Positions 1-6,072 of a stretch of 42,886 nt of DNA are shown one piece after another. Position numbers and translations under genes: made by a program. Within the stretch, counting starts at the first letter, position 1. The number at the start of each line of letters is the position of its first letter. This DNA comes from a bacterium (lineage in GTDB: Bacteria; Cyanobacteriota; Vampirovibrionia; Gastranaerophilales; Gastranaerophilaceae), in the NCBI GenBank assembly GCA_017541465.1, contig JAFXYZ010000014.1, positions 1 to 42,886 of the forward strand. Direction: 5' to 3'. The notes beneath the pieces were generated by a model. The model made no database searches, had not been told where the DNA came from, and worked only from the letters and a program-made list of their open reading frames with translations.

Positions 1-476
1 GTACGGGCGCACCTGCTCCGAGCTTTTCACCTTCTTCTTCAAGAGGTTCGGGAACGGGCGCAGGCGGTGGTGCAGGCTCAAAGAACGGAAGATTTTCGGG
101 AACCGGTTCGGGCAGCGGTAATGTCGGAAATCCCGGTCCCGGTAATCCGAACGGAGCTCCAGGCATAGATGCGATTAAAGAACCTGACTTCGGTCCTTAT
201 ATGAGAGAACTCCAGAGAAGAATTAAAATGAATTGGGATCCGCCAAAAGGCAACGAAAGCAAACGAGTTGTTCTTTTGTTCAAGATAAGCAGAGACGGAA
301 GATTACTGAGCATAAAAGTTCATAAATCTTCAGGTTTGGAGGCTGCAGACACCGCCGCTATGAATGCGGTTAAACTGACGGCACCGTTCAAACCGCTCCC
401 TGCAGAGTTCAAAGGTCAAAGTGTTGATATTCAGTTTACCTTTGATTATAACGTCTTTGGCGGTTCACTACATTAG
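1..476 (+). CDS. TonB-family energy transducer, C-terminal part (5' truncated by window edge)
   Basis: The reading frame is open from the first bases of the window, so the true start lies outside it. The visible part begins with a Gly/Ser/Pro/Asn-rich linker of about 60 residues, followed by a compact C-terminal domain (from YMRELQRRIKMNWDPP to the end) typical of the TonB/TolA C-terminal family. In that family, the domain reaches across the periplasm and contacts outer-membrane receptors. Motifs seen are the helix with NWDPP, VVLLFKISRDGRLLSIKV and AMNAVKLTAPFKPLP. The gene is 30 bp upstream of exbB and in the same direction, so it should be the transducer of an ExbB/ExbD proton motor. A TolA-like role cannot be excluded because the N-terminal membrane anchor is not visible. 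Confidence 0.85.
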   Translation, partial: TGAPAPSFSPSSSRGSGTGAGGGAGSKNGRFSGTGSGSGNVGNPGPGNPNGAPGIDAIKEPDFGPYMRELQRRIKMNWDPPKGNESKRVVLLFKISRDGRLLSIKVHKSSGLEAADTAAMNAVKLTAPFKPLPAEFKGQSVDIQFTFDYNVFGGSLH

Positions 477-506
477 ATACAATTAGAAAAAAAGAGGAAA
501 TAAACT

Positions 507-1154
507 ATGGAATTACTTTTACATTCAATCAAACTTGACTGGCCGGTATTGTTGCCAATCCTGATTTGCTCGCTTTTGACGATTGCCGTTGCAATCAACA
601 GGTTTGTCTATTATAACCAGAACAAAAGAGATGTCTTTACTTTTATGCAGAGATTAAAGAAGGAGCTTGTAAAGGGCAGATTTGATGCGGCTGAAGATTT
701 AAGTGTTCAGCTCGGCGGTGTTATCGGTGCGGTTGCACAGGAAGCGGTCAGAATTTTCCAGGATCAGAAGGGCGGTTTTTCACGTTCTTTCGATATTTCG
801 GCAGCTCTGGCTACAAGAAAACTGGAAAAGCATTTGACTATTCTCGGTACAATAGGCGGTGTTTGCCCGTTCTTAGGTTTGTTCGGAACGGTTGTCAGAA
901 TCCTTTATACCTTCCAGGATTTGGCGGTTCAGGGTAACCAGTCGGCAGCGGTTGCAATGGGTATCGGTTCAGCGCTGATAGCTACAGCCTTCGGTCTTGG
1001 TGTTGCTATTGTTGCGGTTATCTTCTATAACTTCTTCCAGTCAACGGTTAAAAGATTTGAAGATGACTTCCAGTTAATCAAACTCTTATTCCTGAGTTTC
1101 GTTGACTCTGAAGATGAAGCACAGGCTCCGCAGGTATCTCAACCAATAGTATAG
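507..1154 (+). CDS. exbB: ExbB/TolQ/MotA-type proton channel protein
   Basis: A 215-residue inner-membrane protein with three hydrophobic segments at about residues 12-32, 110-135 and 149-175, the usual ExbB/TolQ topology and size. The second and third helices carry the Gly/Ala-rich family pattern (TIGGVCPFLGLFGTVVRIL, and GIGSALIATAFGLGVAIVAV). Known role of the family: ExbB oligomers surround an ExbD dimer and use the proton gradient to drive TonB or TolA. An AGAGGA-like ribosome binding site (AAAGAGGA) precedes the ATG. It sits between the TonB-like gene and two exbD genes with short gaps, so the four genes read as one operon. ExbB versus TolQ is not decided by sequence alone; the neighbouring TonB-like protein favours ExbB. 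Confidence 0.93.
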   Translation: MELLLHSIKLDWPVLLPILICSLLTIAVAINRFVYYNQNKRDVFTFMQRLKKELVKGRFDAAEDLSVQLGGVIGAVAQEAVRIFQDQKGGFSRSFDISAALATRKLEKHLTILGTIGGVCPFLGLFGTVVRILYTFQDLAVQGNQSAAVAMGIGSALIATAFGLGVAIVAVIFYNFFQSTVKRFEDDFQLIKLLFLSFVDSEDEAQAPQVSQPIV

Positions 1155-1167
1155 GAAAAAGTAAAAA

Positions 1168-1677
1168 ATGTCGTTTGGCAGTGATAAAGAACAAAAATTA
1201 TTTACGGAGATTAATATTACTCCGCTGACTGATATTTTTCTGGTGTTGTTAATCATTATGATGGTTATTGCGCCTACGTTTCAGTCAATGGGAACGGATA
1301 TTAATGTCCCCGAGATAAACAGCGGTATTGCGGTTGAGCAGAAGAATGCGACTGTTTCCGTAACAAAACAGGGGCAGTTCTACCTCAACGGTGCACCGAT
1401 TACAGAGGATAAATTAACCTTAGAGCTTCAGAAACTCAGACCTACTCTCGAAAAACCCGAGGTGGTTGTTAAGGCTGACGTTGATGTTAAGAGCTCCGAG
1501 ATTTTGAAGATTATGGCGGCTGCTCAGGTGGCAGAGTATTCAAAATTAATCGTTGCAGGTGAGCCGCTCTCTAAGAAGGAGCAGAGTGAACTTGCACAAC
1601 AGGACAATGCGCCTCAGCAAACTCAGGAGCAGCCCGCAAAAGTGAATGTCCCCGCTGAAGAAGAGTGGGAGGAGTAG
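1168..1677 (+). CDS. exbD: ExbD/TolR biopolymer transport protein, longer paralogue
   Basis: A 169-residue protein with one N-terminal membrane helix (about residues 16-36) containing ITPLTDIFLVLLIIMMVIAP. The Asp in PLTD (D22) matches the essential membrane Asp that carries protons in ExbD/TolR. A periplasmic domain follows, with the family pattern PEVVVKADVDVKSSEILKI. The last 35 residues form a Gln/Glu/Pro-rich tail that the next paralogue lacks. An AGGAAAAAG ribosome binding site precedes the ATG. The gene begins 13 bp after exbB and ends 3 bp before the second exbD, so co-translation is likely. Confidence 0.92.
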   Translation: MSFGSDKEQKLFTEINITPLTDIFLVLLIIMMVIAPTFQSMGTDINVPEINSGIAVEQKNATVSVTKQGQFYLNGAPITEDKLTLELQKLRPTLEKPEVVVKADVDVKSSEILKIMAAAQVAEYSKLIVAGEPLSKKEQSELAQQDNAPQQTQEQPAKVNVPAEEEWEE

Positions 1678-1680
1678 ATA

Positions 1681-2070
1681 ATGGCAAAACAAAGACAGAC
1701 TTTTAATGAAATTAATATTACTCCTCTGACGGATATTTTTCTTGTATTGCTCATCATTATGATGGTAATTGCACCGCTCCTTGACCAGCAGGGCTTAAAT
1801 CTTGCCGTTCCGAGCATGGTTGAAGAGACGGAAGAATTAAAGGAAACCAAGATAATTGATGTCGTTGTCGGAGAGGATAACAAATACTATATTGACGACA
1901 ATGAAGTTCCGCTTTCAGAATTGCAGAATACTTTGGTTAATTTATCAAAAGAACTTCCTGACGGGCTTTTAATCGAGGCTAAATCAGACTCAACCCACGG
2001 CGCTATCGTTAAATTAATGGATATAGCAAGAGAATCGGGTGTAAAAAGTATTTCTATAACGGAATTATAA
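1681..2070 (+). CDS. exbD: ExbD/TolR biopolymer transport protein, shorter paralogue
   Basis: A 129-residue ExbD/TolR protein. Its membrane helix is almost identical to that of the preceding gene (EINITPLTDIFLVLLIIMMV), with the essential Asp at D18. The periplasmic domain has diverged but keeps the pattern LLIEAKSDSTHGAIVKLMDIARESGVKSI. Length is typical for the family. It starts 3 bp after the upstream exbD stop and uses a GGAGGAG sequence inside the end of that gene as ribosome binding site. Two ExbD proteins with a shared helix and different periplasmic domains could form a heterodimer within one ExbB channel (inference). The transcript should end at the hairpin just downstream. Confidence 0.92.
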   Translation: MAKQRQTFNEINITPLTDIFLVLLIIMMVIAPLLDQQGLNLAVPSMVEETEELKETKIIDVVVGEDNKYYIDDNEVPLSELQNTLVNLSKELPDGLLIEAKSDSTHGAIVKLMDIARESGVKSISITEL

Positions 2071-2091
2071 TTTTCTTTTTATCTAAAAAAA

Positions 2092-2118
2092 CACCTCCTA
2101 TTTTTGGAGGTGATTTTT
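2092..2118. terminator. Bidirectional intrinsic terminator between exbD and the opposing small gene
   Basis: CACCTCC at 2092-2098 pairs with GGAGGTG at 2106-2112 around a 7-base loop. A T-rich run follows on the plus strand and an A7 run precedes it, which gives a T-run on the minus strand. It ends the exbD operon and overlaps the stop codon of the opposing gene. Confidence 0.8.
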
Positions 2119-2418
2119 GTAATAATCTGAAATTCTTTGGTCAATTTCTTTTTGTAATCCGTCTCTAACTTCGCATAATTTTTTAAGCTGCTGATCATAA
2201 ACATCGAGATTTGCATCAGGGTTCTTTTCCTTTTCTTCCTTCATTTTAAGGAGTATTTGATTAATTTGATCTTGCGTTTCATATTTTTTATACATCTTTT
2301 GCATGCCGGTCAGTTTTGGCTGTTCTTCGGGAGTTTTACCATCAGTTTTAGCTGTTTCTGTGGGCATAGACTTTTTTATTTCTCTGAATATTGGAGAATT
2401 AATATTAATACTATCCAT
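2098..2418 (-). CDS. Small hydrophilic protein of unknown function
   Basis: A 106-residue, highly charged protein without signal peptide or membrane segment. The middle and end (KMYKKYETQDQINQILLKM and LDVYDQQLKKLCEVRDGLQ) look helical with heptad-like spacing, so a short coiled coil is plausible. A strong AGAAAGGAA ribosome binding site precedes the ATG at the expected distance, and the downstream hairpin overlaps the stop codon; both support a real gene. I do not recognise a family. It stands alone, convergent with exbD and divergent from the first pilin-like gene. Confidence 0.65.
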   Translation of the reverse strand: MDSININSPIFREIKKSMPTETAKTDGKTPEEQPKLTGMQKMYKKYETQDQINQILLKMKEEKEKNPDANLDVYDQQLKKLCEVRDGLQKEIDQRISDYYKNHLQK

Positions 2419-2491
2419 AAAAAATTCCTTTCTCTTTTATATTTAAAAACTGAAAAATTAAAAAAATTGCCCCCAATTTTTTTGTTATTTT

Positions 2492-2520
2492 TTTACAAAA
2501 ATCGGGCAATGTGATATTAT
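2492..2520 (+). promoter_or_regulatory. Sigma-70-type promoter of the first pilin-like gene
   Basis: TTTACA (2492-2497), a 17-base spacer and TATTAT (2515-2520). The same arrangement occurs before the second pilin-like gene, and the two upstream regions are similar beyond the hexamers, which strengthens the call. GGGCAAT in the spacer can pair with ATTGCCC near 2466, so a hairpin or operator may overlap the promoter. Confidence 0.65.
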
Positions 2521-2555
2521 AAACTTATATTATTCAGAGAAGAGAGGTATATTTT

Positions 2556-3416
2556 ATGTTAAATTTCAAAAATAAAGTTGTTCCTACCCCCCCCCTACAA
2601 AATTATTTAAAATATATTTCGCTATGGAAAAACAATATAAAGGGTTTTCCTCCCCTTGATAGGGGAGGTCAGGAGGGGTGTCGATATAACGATGGTTGTA
2701 AAATCAACCCTCTCCCTAGCCCTCTCCCCAGGAGAGGGAACGTGTTGGGCTTCACTCTCGCAGAGGTATTGATTACTCTTGTTATCATCGGTGTTATTGC
2801 GGCACTGACTGTTCCGACTTTAATTCATAAACACAGAGCAGAAGAATTTGAATCAAGATTTAAAAAGGCTGTCAGTGTTATTAATGCTATTCCTAATTAT
2901 TTTAAGTTAGATAATGCAGAAGAGTTAACTTGTGAAAATTATAATGATAAAAATTTTGCTAATTTATTAAAAAAGCATTTACAAGTTATGAGAGTTGAAG
3001 ATGGTGCAGTTATATTTAATCAAGCGACACCTAAATATAGAAATTTTTCGAATACTGCTGATTTGACAACTTCAGGAGGTTGGTTCGATAATGGTAATAT
3101 CGTCTTAAACGATGGAATGACTTTTTTTATCGATAATGACAATGGTTTGTTTATTACGGTTGATATTAACGGTTATAAAAAGAAACCAAATAGATTTGGT
3201 TATGACTTATTCTGTTTTTCTTTGGCTCATAAAATTGGTAAATATGATGAAATTACCCAAAAAGGTAATGGAAAAGCCTATCCGATGGGACATCCTTATA
3301 CGGGATATACAAATCCTGTTTCTTGTTCAAAGTCAGGTGATTCAGAAAAAAATGGTCTGACTTGTGCCTATGAGGCCTCAAAAAATCCTAATTATTTTAA
3401 AGAATTGATGTATTAG
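2556..3416 (+). CDS. Type IV pilin-like prepilin with repeat-extended leader (copy 1)
   Basis: The protein carries a type III (prepilin) signal: a Gly-Phe junction followed by TLAEVLITLVIIGVIAALTVPTLI, with the usual Glu at position 5 of the mature form. Prepilin peptidase would cut after G65, giving a mature protein of 221 residues. The C-terminal part is paralogous to the gene at 5095 (shared DINGYKKKPNR and CAYEASKNPNYFKELM). The leader is odd: 65 residues instead of the usual 5-30, and mostly the translation of a palindromic repeat (2645-2741). A C9 tract lies at 2587-2595. An AGAGAGG ribosome binding site supports the ATG at 2556. However, an AGGAG formed by the repeat lies 7 bases before an in-frame GTG at 2742, which would give a very short leader (MLG). 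Probably a minor pilin or pseudopilin; the function is unknown. Confidence 0.85.
   Translation: MLNFKNKVVPTPPLQNYLKYISLWKNNIKGFPPLDRGGQEGCRYNDGCKINPLPSPLPRRGNVLGFTLAEVLITLVIIGVIAALTVPTLIHKHRAEEFESRFKKAVSVINAIPNYFKLDNAEELTCENYNDKNFANLLKKHLQVMRVEDGAVIFNQATPKYRNFSNTADLTTSGGWFDNGNIVLNDGMTFFIDNDNGLFITVDINGYKKKPNRFGYDLFCFSLAHKIGKYDEITQKGNGKAYPMGHPYTGYTNPVSCSKSGDSEKNGLTCAYEASKNPNYFKELMY
2645..2741 (+). repeat. Palindromic repeat inside prepilin leader, copy 1
   Basis: About 97 bases nearly identical to 5226-5322. It contains two GC-rich hairpins: CCTCCCC/GGGGAGG in the first part, and CCCTCTCC/GGAGAGGG in the second. It is far more GC-rich than the surrounding gene and is read in frame without a stop codon. 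Confidence 0.8.
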
Positions 3417-3439
3417 TCTGATAAAATATAAATTTTCAT

Positions 3440-3475
3440 CACCCCACCCTAACCCTCCCCGTCCAGGGAGGGAAC
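3440..3475 (+). repeat. Degenerate copy of the GC-rich palindromic repeat
   Basis: An intergenic C-rich stretch with CCCTCCC (3453-3459) pairing with GGGAGGG (3466-3472), followed by GGAAC as in the leader repeats. It resembles the second half of the repeats at 2645 and 5226 but is shorter. Confidence 0.5.
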
Positions 3476-3490
3476 ATAGTTCGTAGTTCG

Positions 3491-3513
3491 TAGGGTAGAC
3501 TTTAGTCTACCGA
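3491..3513. repeat. Short dispersed palindrome, copy 1
   Basis: A TAGACT/AGTCTA inverted repeat with flanking GG/CC. A second copy at 26881-26903 differs at only two positions over 23 bases. No T-run follows, so it is not a typical terminator. Confidence 0.55.
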
Positions 3514-3520
3514 TTAAAAA

Positions 3521-3548
3521 AGGCTTGTTCTATTGAACAAGCCTTTTT
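3521..3548. terminator. Bidirectional terminator between pilin-like gene 1 and the opposing gene
   Basis: AGGCTTGTTC (3521-3530) and GAACAAGCCT (3535-3544) form a perfect 10-bp stem with a TATT loop. It is followed by TTTTT and preceded by A6, so it can work in both directions. Confidence 0.85.
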
Positions 3549-3564
3549 CAATACAAAAAATAAA

Positions 3565-4161
3565 TTATTTCTTAGCCGGTTGGGGTTTAGGCTGAACACA
3601 AGGTTTTTTAGCGCCGTTGCATTTTTTCTTATCAATGGGGCATCCTTTTTTAGGTGTATCGCATTTGCAGTTTGGTTTACATTTGCAGTTTTCACCGCAT
3701 TTACAGTTCTTTTTATCTATTGACTGTTTGTGCATTTCTCTTAATTTATTAAGTCTTTCTTCAACCCTTTTTTGGTGTTCATTGTAAAGGTGTTCTTTTT
3801 GTTCATCTGTCAGGATATTCTGGATTTTTCTGAAATGTTCATCGATAACAAAGTATTTATCTTCCTGAGCATCCATAATTTTGATTTCATAATCTCTGGC
3901 TTTTTTGTCGAGTTTATGTATCTTCTTATAGGTTGAATCGCTGACCTTCTGAAGTTCTTTCTTTTGTTTTTCTGTAAGATTTAAAGATTGATCACCAAGC
4001 AAAACATCTGTAAAATCAGGGCGTCTTGCGGCAGGTCCCTGCATTGGAGGTCTTTGCATTTTAGGGCCGTCAGGTGCTCCCTGGGGTGCTGCATTTGATA
4101 AGCCTGTTGTACAAACTGCAGTCGCTATAAATAAAGCAGTTAAGATAAGAGTCTTTTTCAT
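3565..4161 (-). CDS. Periplasmic Spy/CpxP-like LTxxQ protein with cysteine-rich tail
   Basis: A 198-residue protein when started at the ATG at 4161. This start is followed by a clear signal peptide (MKKTLILTALFIATAVCTTG, cleavage near SNA-APQ) and preceded by AGGAG. An in-frame upstream extension to 4224 exists but lacks these signs. The mature protein has a Pro/Gly/Met-rich start, then a helical region with two LTxxQ-type motifs (LTEKQ at 62-66, LTDEQ at 117-121) as in Spy/CpxP/CnrX-like periplasmic proteins. The tail (153-188) has nine cysteines, several as CKC, among Lys residues, resembling small metal-binding peptides. Family knowledge suggests envelope-stress or metal sensing or chaperone activity; metal binding is inference. 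It stands alone, facing the pilin-like gene. Confidence 0.75.
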   Translation of the reverse strand: MKKTLILTALFIATAVCTTGLSNAAPQGAPDGPKMQRPPMQGPAARRPDFTDVLLGDQSLNLTEKQKKELQKVSDSTYKKIHKLDKKARDYEIKIMDAQEDKYFVIDEHFRKIQNILTDEQKEHLYNEHQKRVEERLNKLREMHKQSIDKKNCKCGENCKCKPNCKCDTPKKGCPIDKKKCNGAKKPCVQPKPQPAKK

Positions 4162-4602
4162 AATCTCGTGTTCTCCTTTCAGAACTATTAATTTTCTATC
4201 CATACATTGTATAGAACGTAACATAATATATAATAGTTCATTTTTTGAAAAATTAAAAGAAAAAGTTCCAAAAACGGAACTTTCTTATTTAAAAAACCAA
4301 ATCTCACTCCCAATATGTTTTTGTTTATCCTTTTGTTTATCTCATTAGGATAAAACAAAATAAATCTTTTTTAGTAAATAAATTTCTTTCAAAAATAAAA
4401 TTAATTAACAGTCAATTCTTCCCAATCACTTCCCTTGATATTAAGCCATCACTCCTCTCAAAATATTGTTAATCCGTTCCGTTGATTAAAATCATATAAT
4501 CATCATGGTTAGTAAACAAGCATAATTTTATTAATTATTTTTTACAATAGACCATGCCCATAGCGGCTATTGAAGAAACCTGTTTTTACAAACTTTAATG
4601 AA

Positions 4603-4641
4603 CGAAATTTAATGAAAATAGGTAAAATTTCGGGACTTTTT
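4603..4641 (+). terminator. Possible weak terminator or small-RNA 3' end
   Basis: CGAAATTT (4603-4610) pairs with AAATTTCG (4625-4632) over a 14-base loop, followed by GGGACTTTTTT. No coding gene on the plus strand ends here, so an unannotated small transcript would be needed to explain it. Confidence 0.3.
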
Positions 4642-4718
4642 TGCTTGACTTTTTTCTCCCTCATCGCAAACCCAATAAATATACGGGCATGGTAAACTCA
4701 ATAAAAACGCATAAAAAA

Positions 4719-4742
4719 AGAACCTCTGTTTTTAGAGGTTCT
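4719..4742 (-). terminator. Terminator of rpmB
   Basis: AGAACCTCT (4719-4727) and AGAGGTTCT (4734-4742) form a 9-bp stem. On the minus strand it is followed by a run of T (A7 at 4713-4719 on the plus strand). It lies 24 bp past the rpmB stop. Confidence 0.85.
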
Positions 4743-4765
4743 TCTTTTAATAATTTCAAGAAAAC

Positions 4766-4957
4766 TTATACAGCTCTTTTTACTTTGCCTGCTTTGATAC
4801 AGGAAGTACAAACTTTTACTCTTCTGACAGTGCCGTTATCATCAATTTTAACAGACTGAAGATTAGGGCTTTGTCTGTAGACATTATGTTTATGAGAGAA
4901 TGAAAGTTTTGAAGCTTTCAGTTTCTTTTTTCCGCAGATTTCGCATTCGACTGACAT
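4766..4957 (-). CDS. rpmB: 50S ribosomal protein L28
   Basis: A 63-residue basic protein with the L28 pattern: C5-x2-C8 at the start (CEICGKK), the central SFSHKHNVYRQSPNLQ and C50-x2-C53 near the end (VCTSCIKAGKVKRAV). The four cysteines form a zinc ribbon in the zinc-containing form of L28. An AAAGGAAATAAAA ribosome binding site precedes the ATG, and a strong terminator follows. It is transcribed alone, divergent from the second pilin-like gene. Confidence 0.97.
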   Translation of the reverse strand: MSVECEICGKKKLKASKLSFSHKHNVYRQSPNLQSVKIDDNGTVRRVKVCTSCIKAGKVKRAV

Positions 4958-5031
4958 TTTTATTTCCTTTCGATTCGCATTTTATTTCATATTAACCAAA
5001 AGAAAATCATTAATCAAGCAAAATGTTAATT

Positions 5032-5060
5032 TTTGCAAAAATAGGGAAATATGATATTAT
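5032..5060 (+). promoter_or_regulatory. Sigma-70-type promoter of the second pilin-like gene
   Basis: TTTGCA (5032-5037), a 17-base spacer and TATTAT (5055-5060), matching the promoter at 2492-2520 in spacing and in the bases around the -10 (TGATATTATAAACT). Confidence 0.65.
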
Positions 5061-5094
5061 AAACTCATATTGTTTAGAGATGAGAGGATAGTTT

Positions 5095-5982
5095 ATGTTT
5101 AATTTCAAAAATAAAGTTATTCCTACCCCCCCCTATTTCTTTTGGAAAAGAAGTAGGCAAGAAAACTTTTGTAGTTTTGCAAGTTCTATCGGGAATTTAC
5201 TAAATCATAGTTTTGGTAATATAGTTTTTCCTCCCCTTGATAGGGGAGGTCAGGAGGGGTGTCGGTATAATGATGGCTGTAAATTCAACCCTCTCCCTAG
5301 CCCTCTCCCCGAGAGAGGGAACGTGTTGGGCTTCACTCTTGCAGAAGTATTGATTACCCTTGTTATTATAGGTGTTATTGCGGCAATAACTGTGCCAACT
5401 TTAATTCAAAAACACAGAGCAGAAGAATTTGAAGCAAGATTTAAAAAGGCTGTCAGTGTTTTAAATACTGCTGTTAATTATATGAGAATGGATACTTCTC
5501 AGGAATTAACGGTTGAAAATTTCTCTGAGAATACTTTTAAAAATGTATTTAAAAAATATTTTAATGTTATTGAAGATTGTGGTAATAAAGGTTGTTATGA
5601 TAATGCAAAACCACCATATAAAAATTATTCAAATTCGACCAGTGCATGGGTTAATTTGTTTAATGAGGGAAATTTTGTACTAAGTGATGGTATGACAATA
5701 TTTATTGATAATGATGGAGCTGATTTACAGATTTCTGTAGATATTAATGGTTATAAAAAGAAACCTAATAGATATGGTTATGATTTATTTACCTTTGCAC
5801 TTGCATCTTCTTCCGCTAGTTATGCTAAAGGAAAAGGTAAATTATACCCGGCAGGTCATCCTTATACAAGATATTCTAATCAAGATTATTGTTCAAAAAC
5901 ATCTACCGATACTAGAAATGGTATTTCATGTGCTTATGAAGCTTCAAAAAATCCTAACTATTTTAAAGAATTAATGTGGTAA
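5095..5982 (+). CDS. Type IV pilin-like prepilin with repeat-extended leader (copy 2)
   Basis: A paralogue of the gene at 2556 with the same first residues (FNFKNKV), the same GFTLAEVLITLVIIGVIAA helix and the same C-terminal end (NPNYFKELMW). The predicted cut after G79 leaves 216 residues. The 79-residue leader contains the same palindromic repeat (5226-5322) plus about 90 extra bases not found in copy 1, and a C8 tract at 5126-5133. ATG 5095 has a GAGAGGA ribosome binding site; an in-frame GTG at 5323 again follows a purine-rich stretch made by the repeat (GAGAGAGGG). The middle of the mature part has diverged from copy 1 while both ends are conserved, as expected for surface-exposed pilin-like proteins. 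The precise role is unknown. Confidence 0.85.
   Translation: MFNFKNKVIPTPPYFFWKRSRQENFCSFASSIGNLLNHSFGNIVFPPLDRGGQEGCRYNDGCKFNPLPSPLPERGNVLGFTLAEVLITLVIIGVIAAITVPTLIQKHRAEEFEARFKKAVSVLNTAVNYMRMDTSQELTVENFSENTFKNVFKKYFNVIEDCGNKGCYDNAKPPYKNYSNSTSAWVNLFNEGNFVLSDGMTIFIDNDGADLQISVDINGYKKKPNRYGYDLFTFALASSSASYAKGKGKLYPAGHPYTRYSNQDYCSKTSTDTRNGISCAYEASKNPNYFKELMW
5226..5322 (+). repeat. Palindromic repeat inside prepilin leader, copy 2
   Basis: Nearly identical to 2645-2741, with the same two GC-rich hairpins and the same junction with the conserved GTGTTGGGCTTCACTCT of the pilin-like gene. Confidence 0.8.
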
Positions 5983-6007
5983 ACTTTTCATTAAGATAGT
6001 TAAAAAT

Positions 6008-6041
6008 ATTACATTGCTTTTATAGTAATGTAATTTTTTTT
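6008..6041 (+). terminator. Terminator of the second pilin-like gene
   Basis: ATTACATT (6008-6015) pairs with AATGTAAT (6027-6034), followed directly by T7. It lies 26 bp after the pilin stop and upstream of dgt. Confidence 0.75.
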
Positions 6042-6072
6042 GCGCTAAACTGTTGTAGAAAGGTGTTTTTGA

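Larger units (their letters stand above)
4162..4765. other. Long intergenic region with weak hairpins only
   Basis: About 600 AT-rich bases without a convincing gene. They hold the upstream region of the cysteine-tailed protein, a hairpin at 4262-4283 (AAAGTTCC/GGAACTTT), an inverted repeat at 4603-4632 (CGAAATTT/AAATTTCG) followed by a T-run, and the rpmB terminator at 4719-4742. CAATAG/CTATTG arms lie near 4546-4573. A small RNA is possible, but nothing matches a family I know. Confidence 0.4.

Noticed and set aside
3507-3695. Open frame opposite to and overlapping the cysteine-tailed protein gene
   Set aside because: It crosses the terminator at 3521-3548 and lies in another frame of a gene with signal peptide and ribosome binding site; no start signals of its own.
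2645-5322. The two leader repeats as a CRISPR array or insertion sequence
   Set aside because: Only two distant copies, no regular spacers, no transposase and no terminal target duplication; each sits inside one gene.
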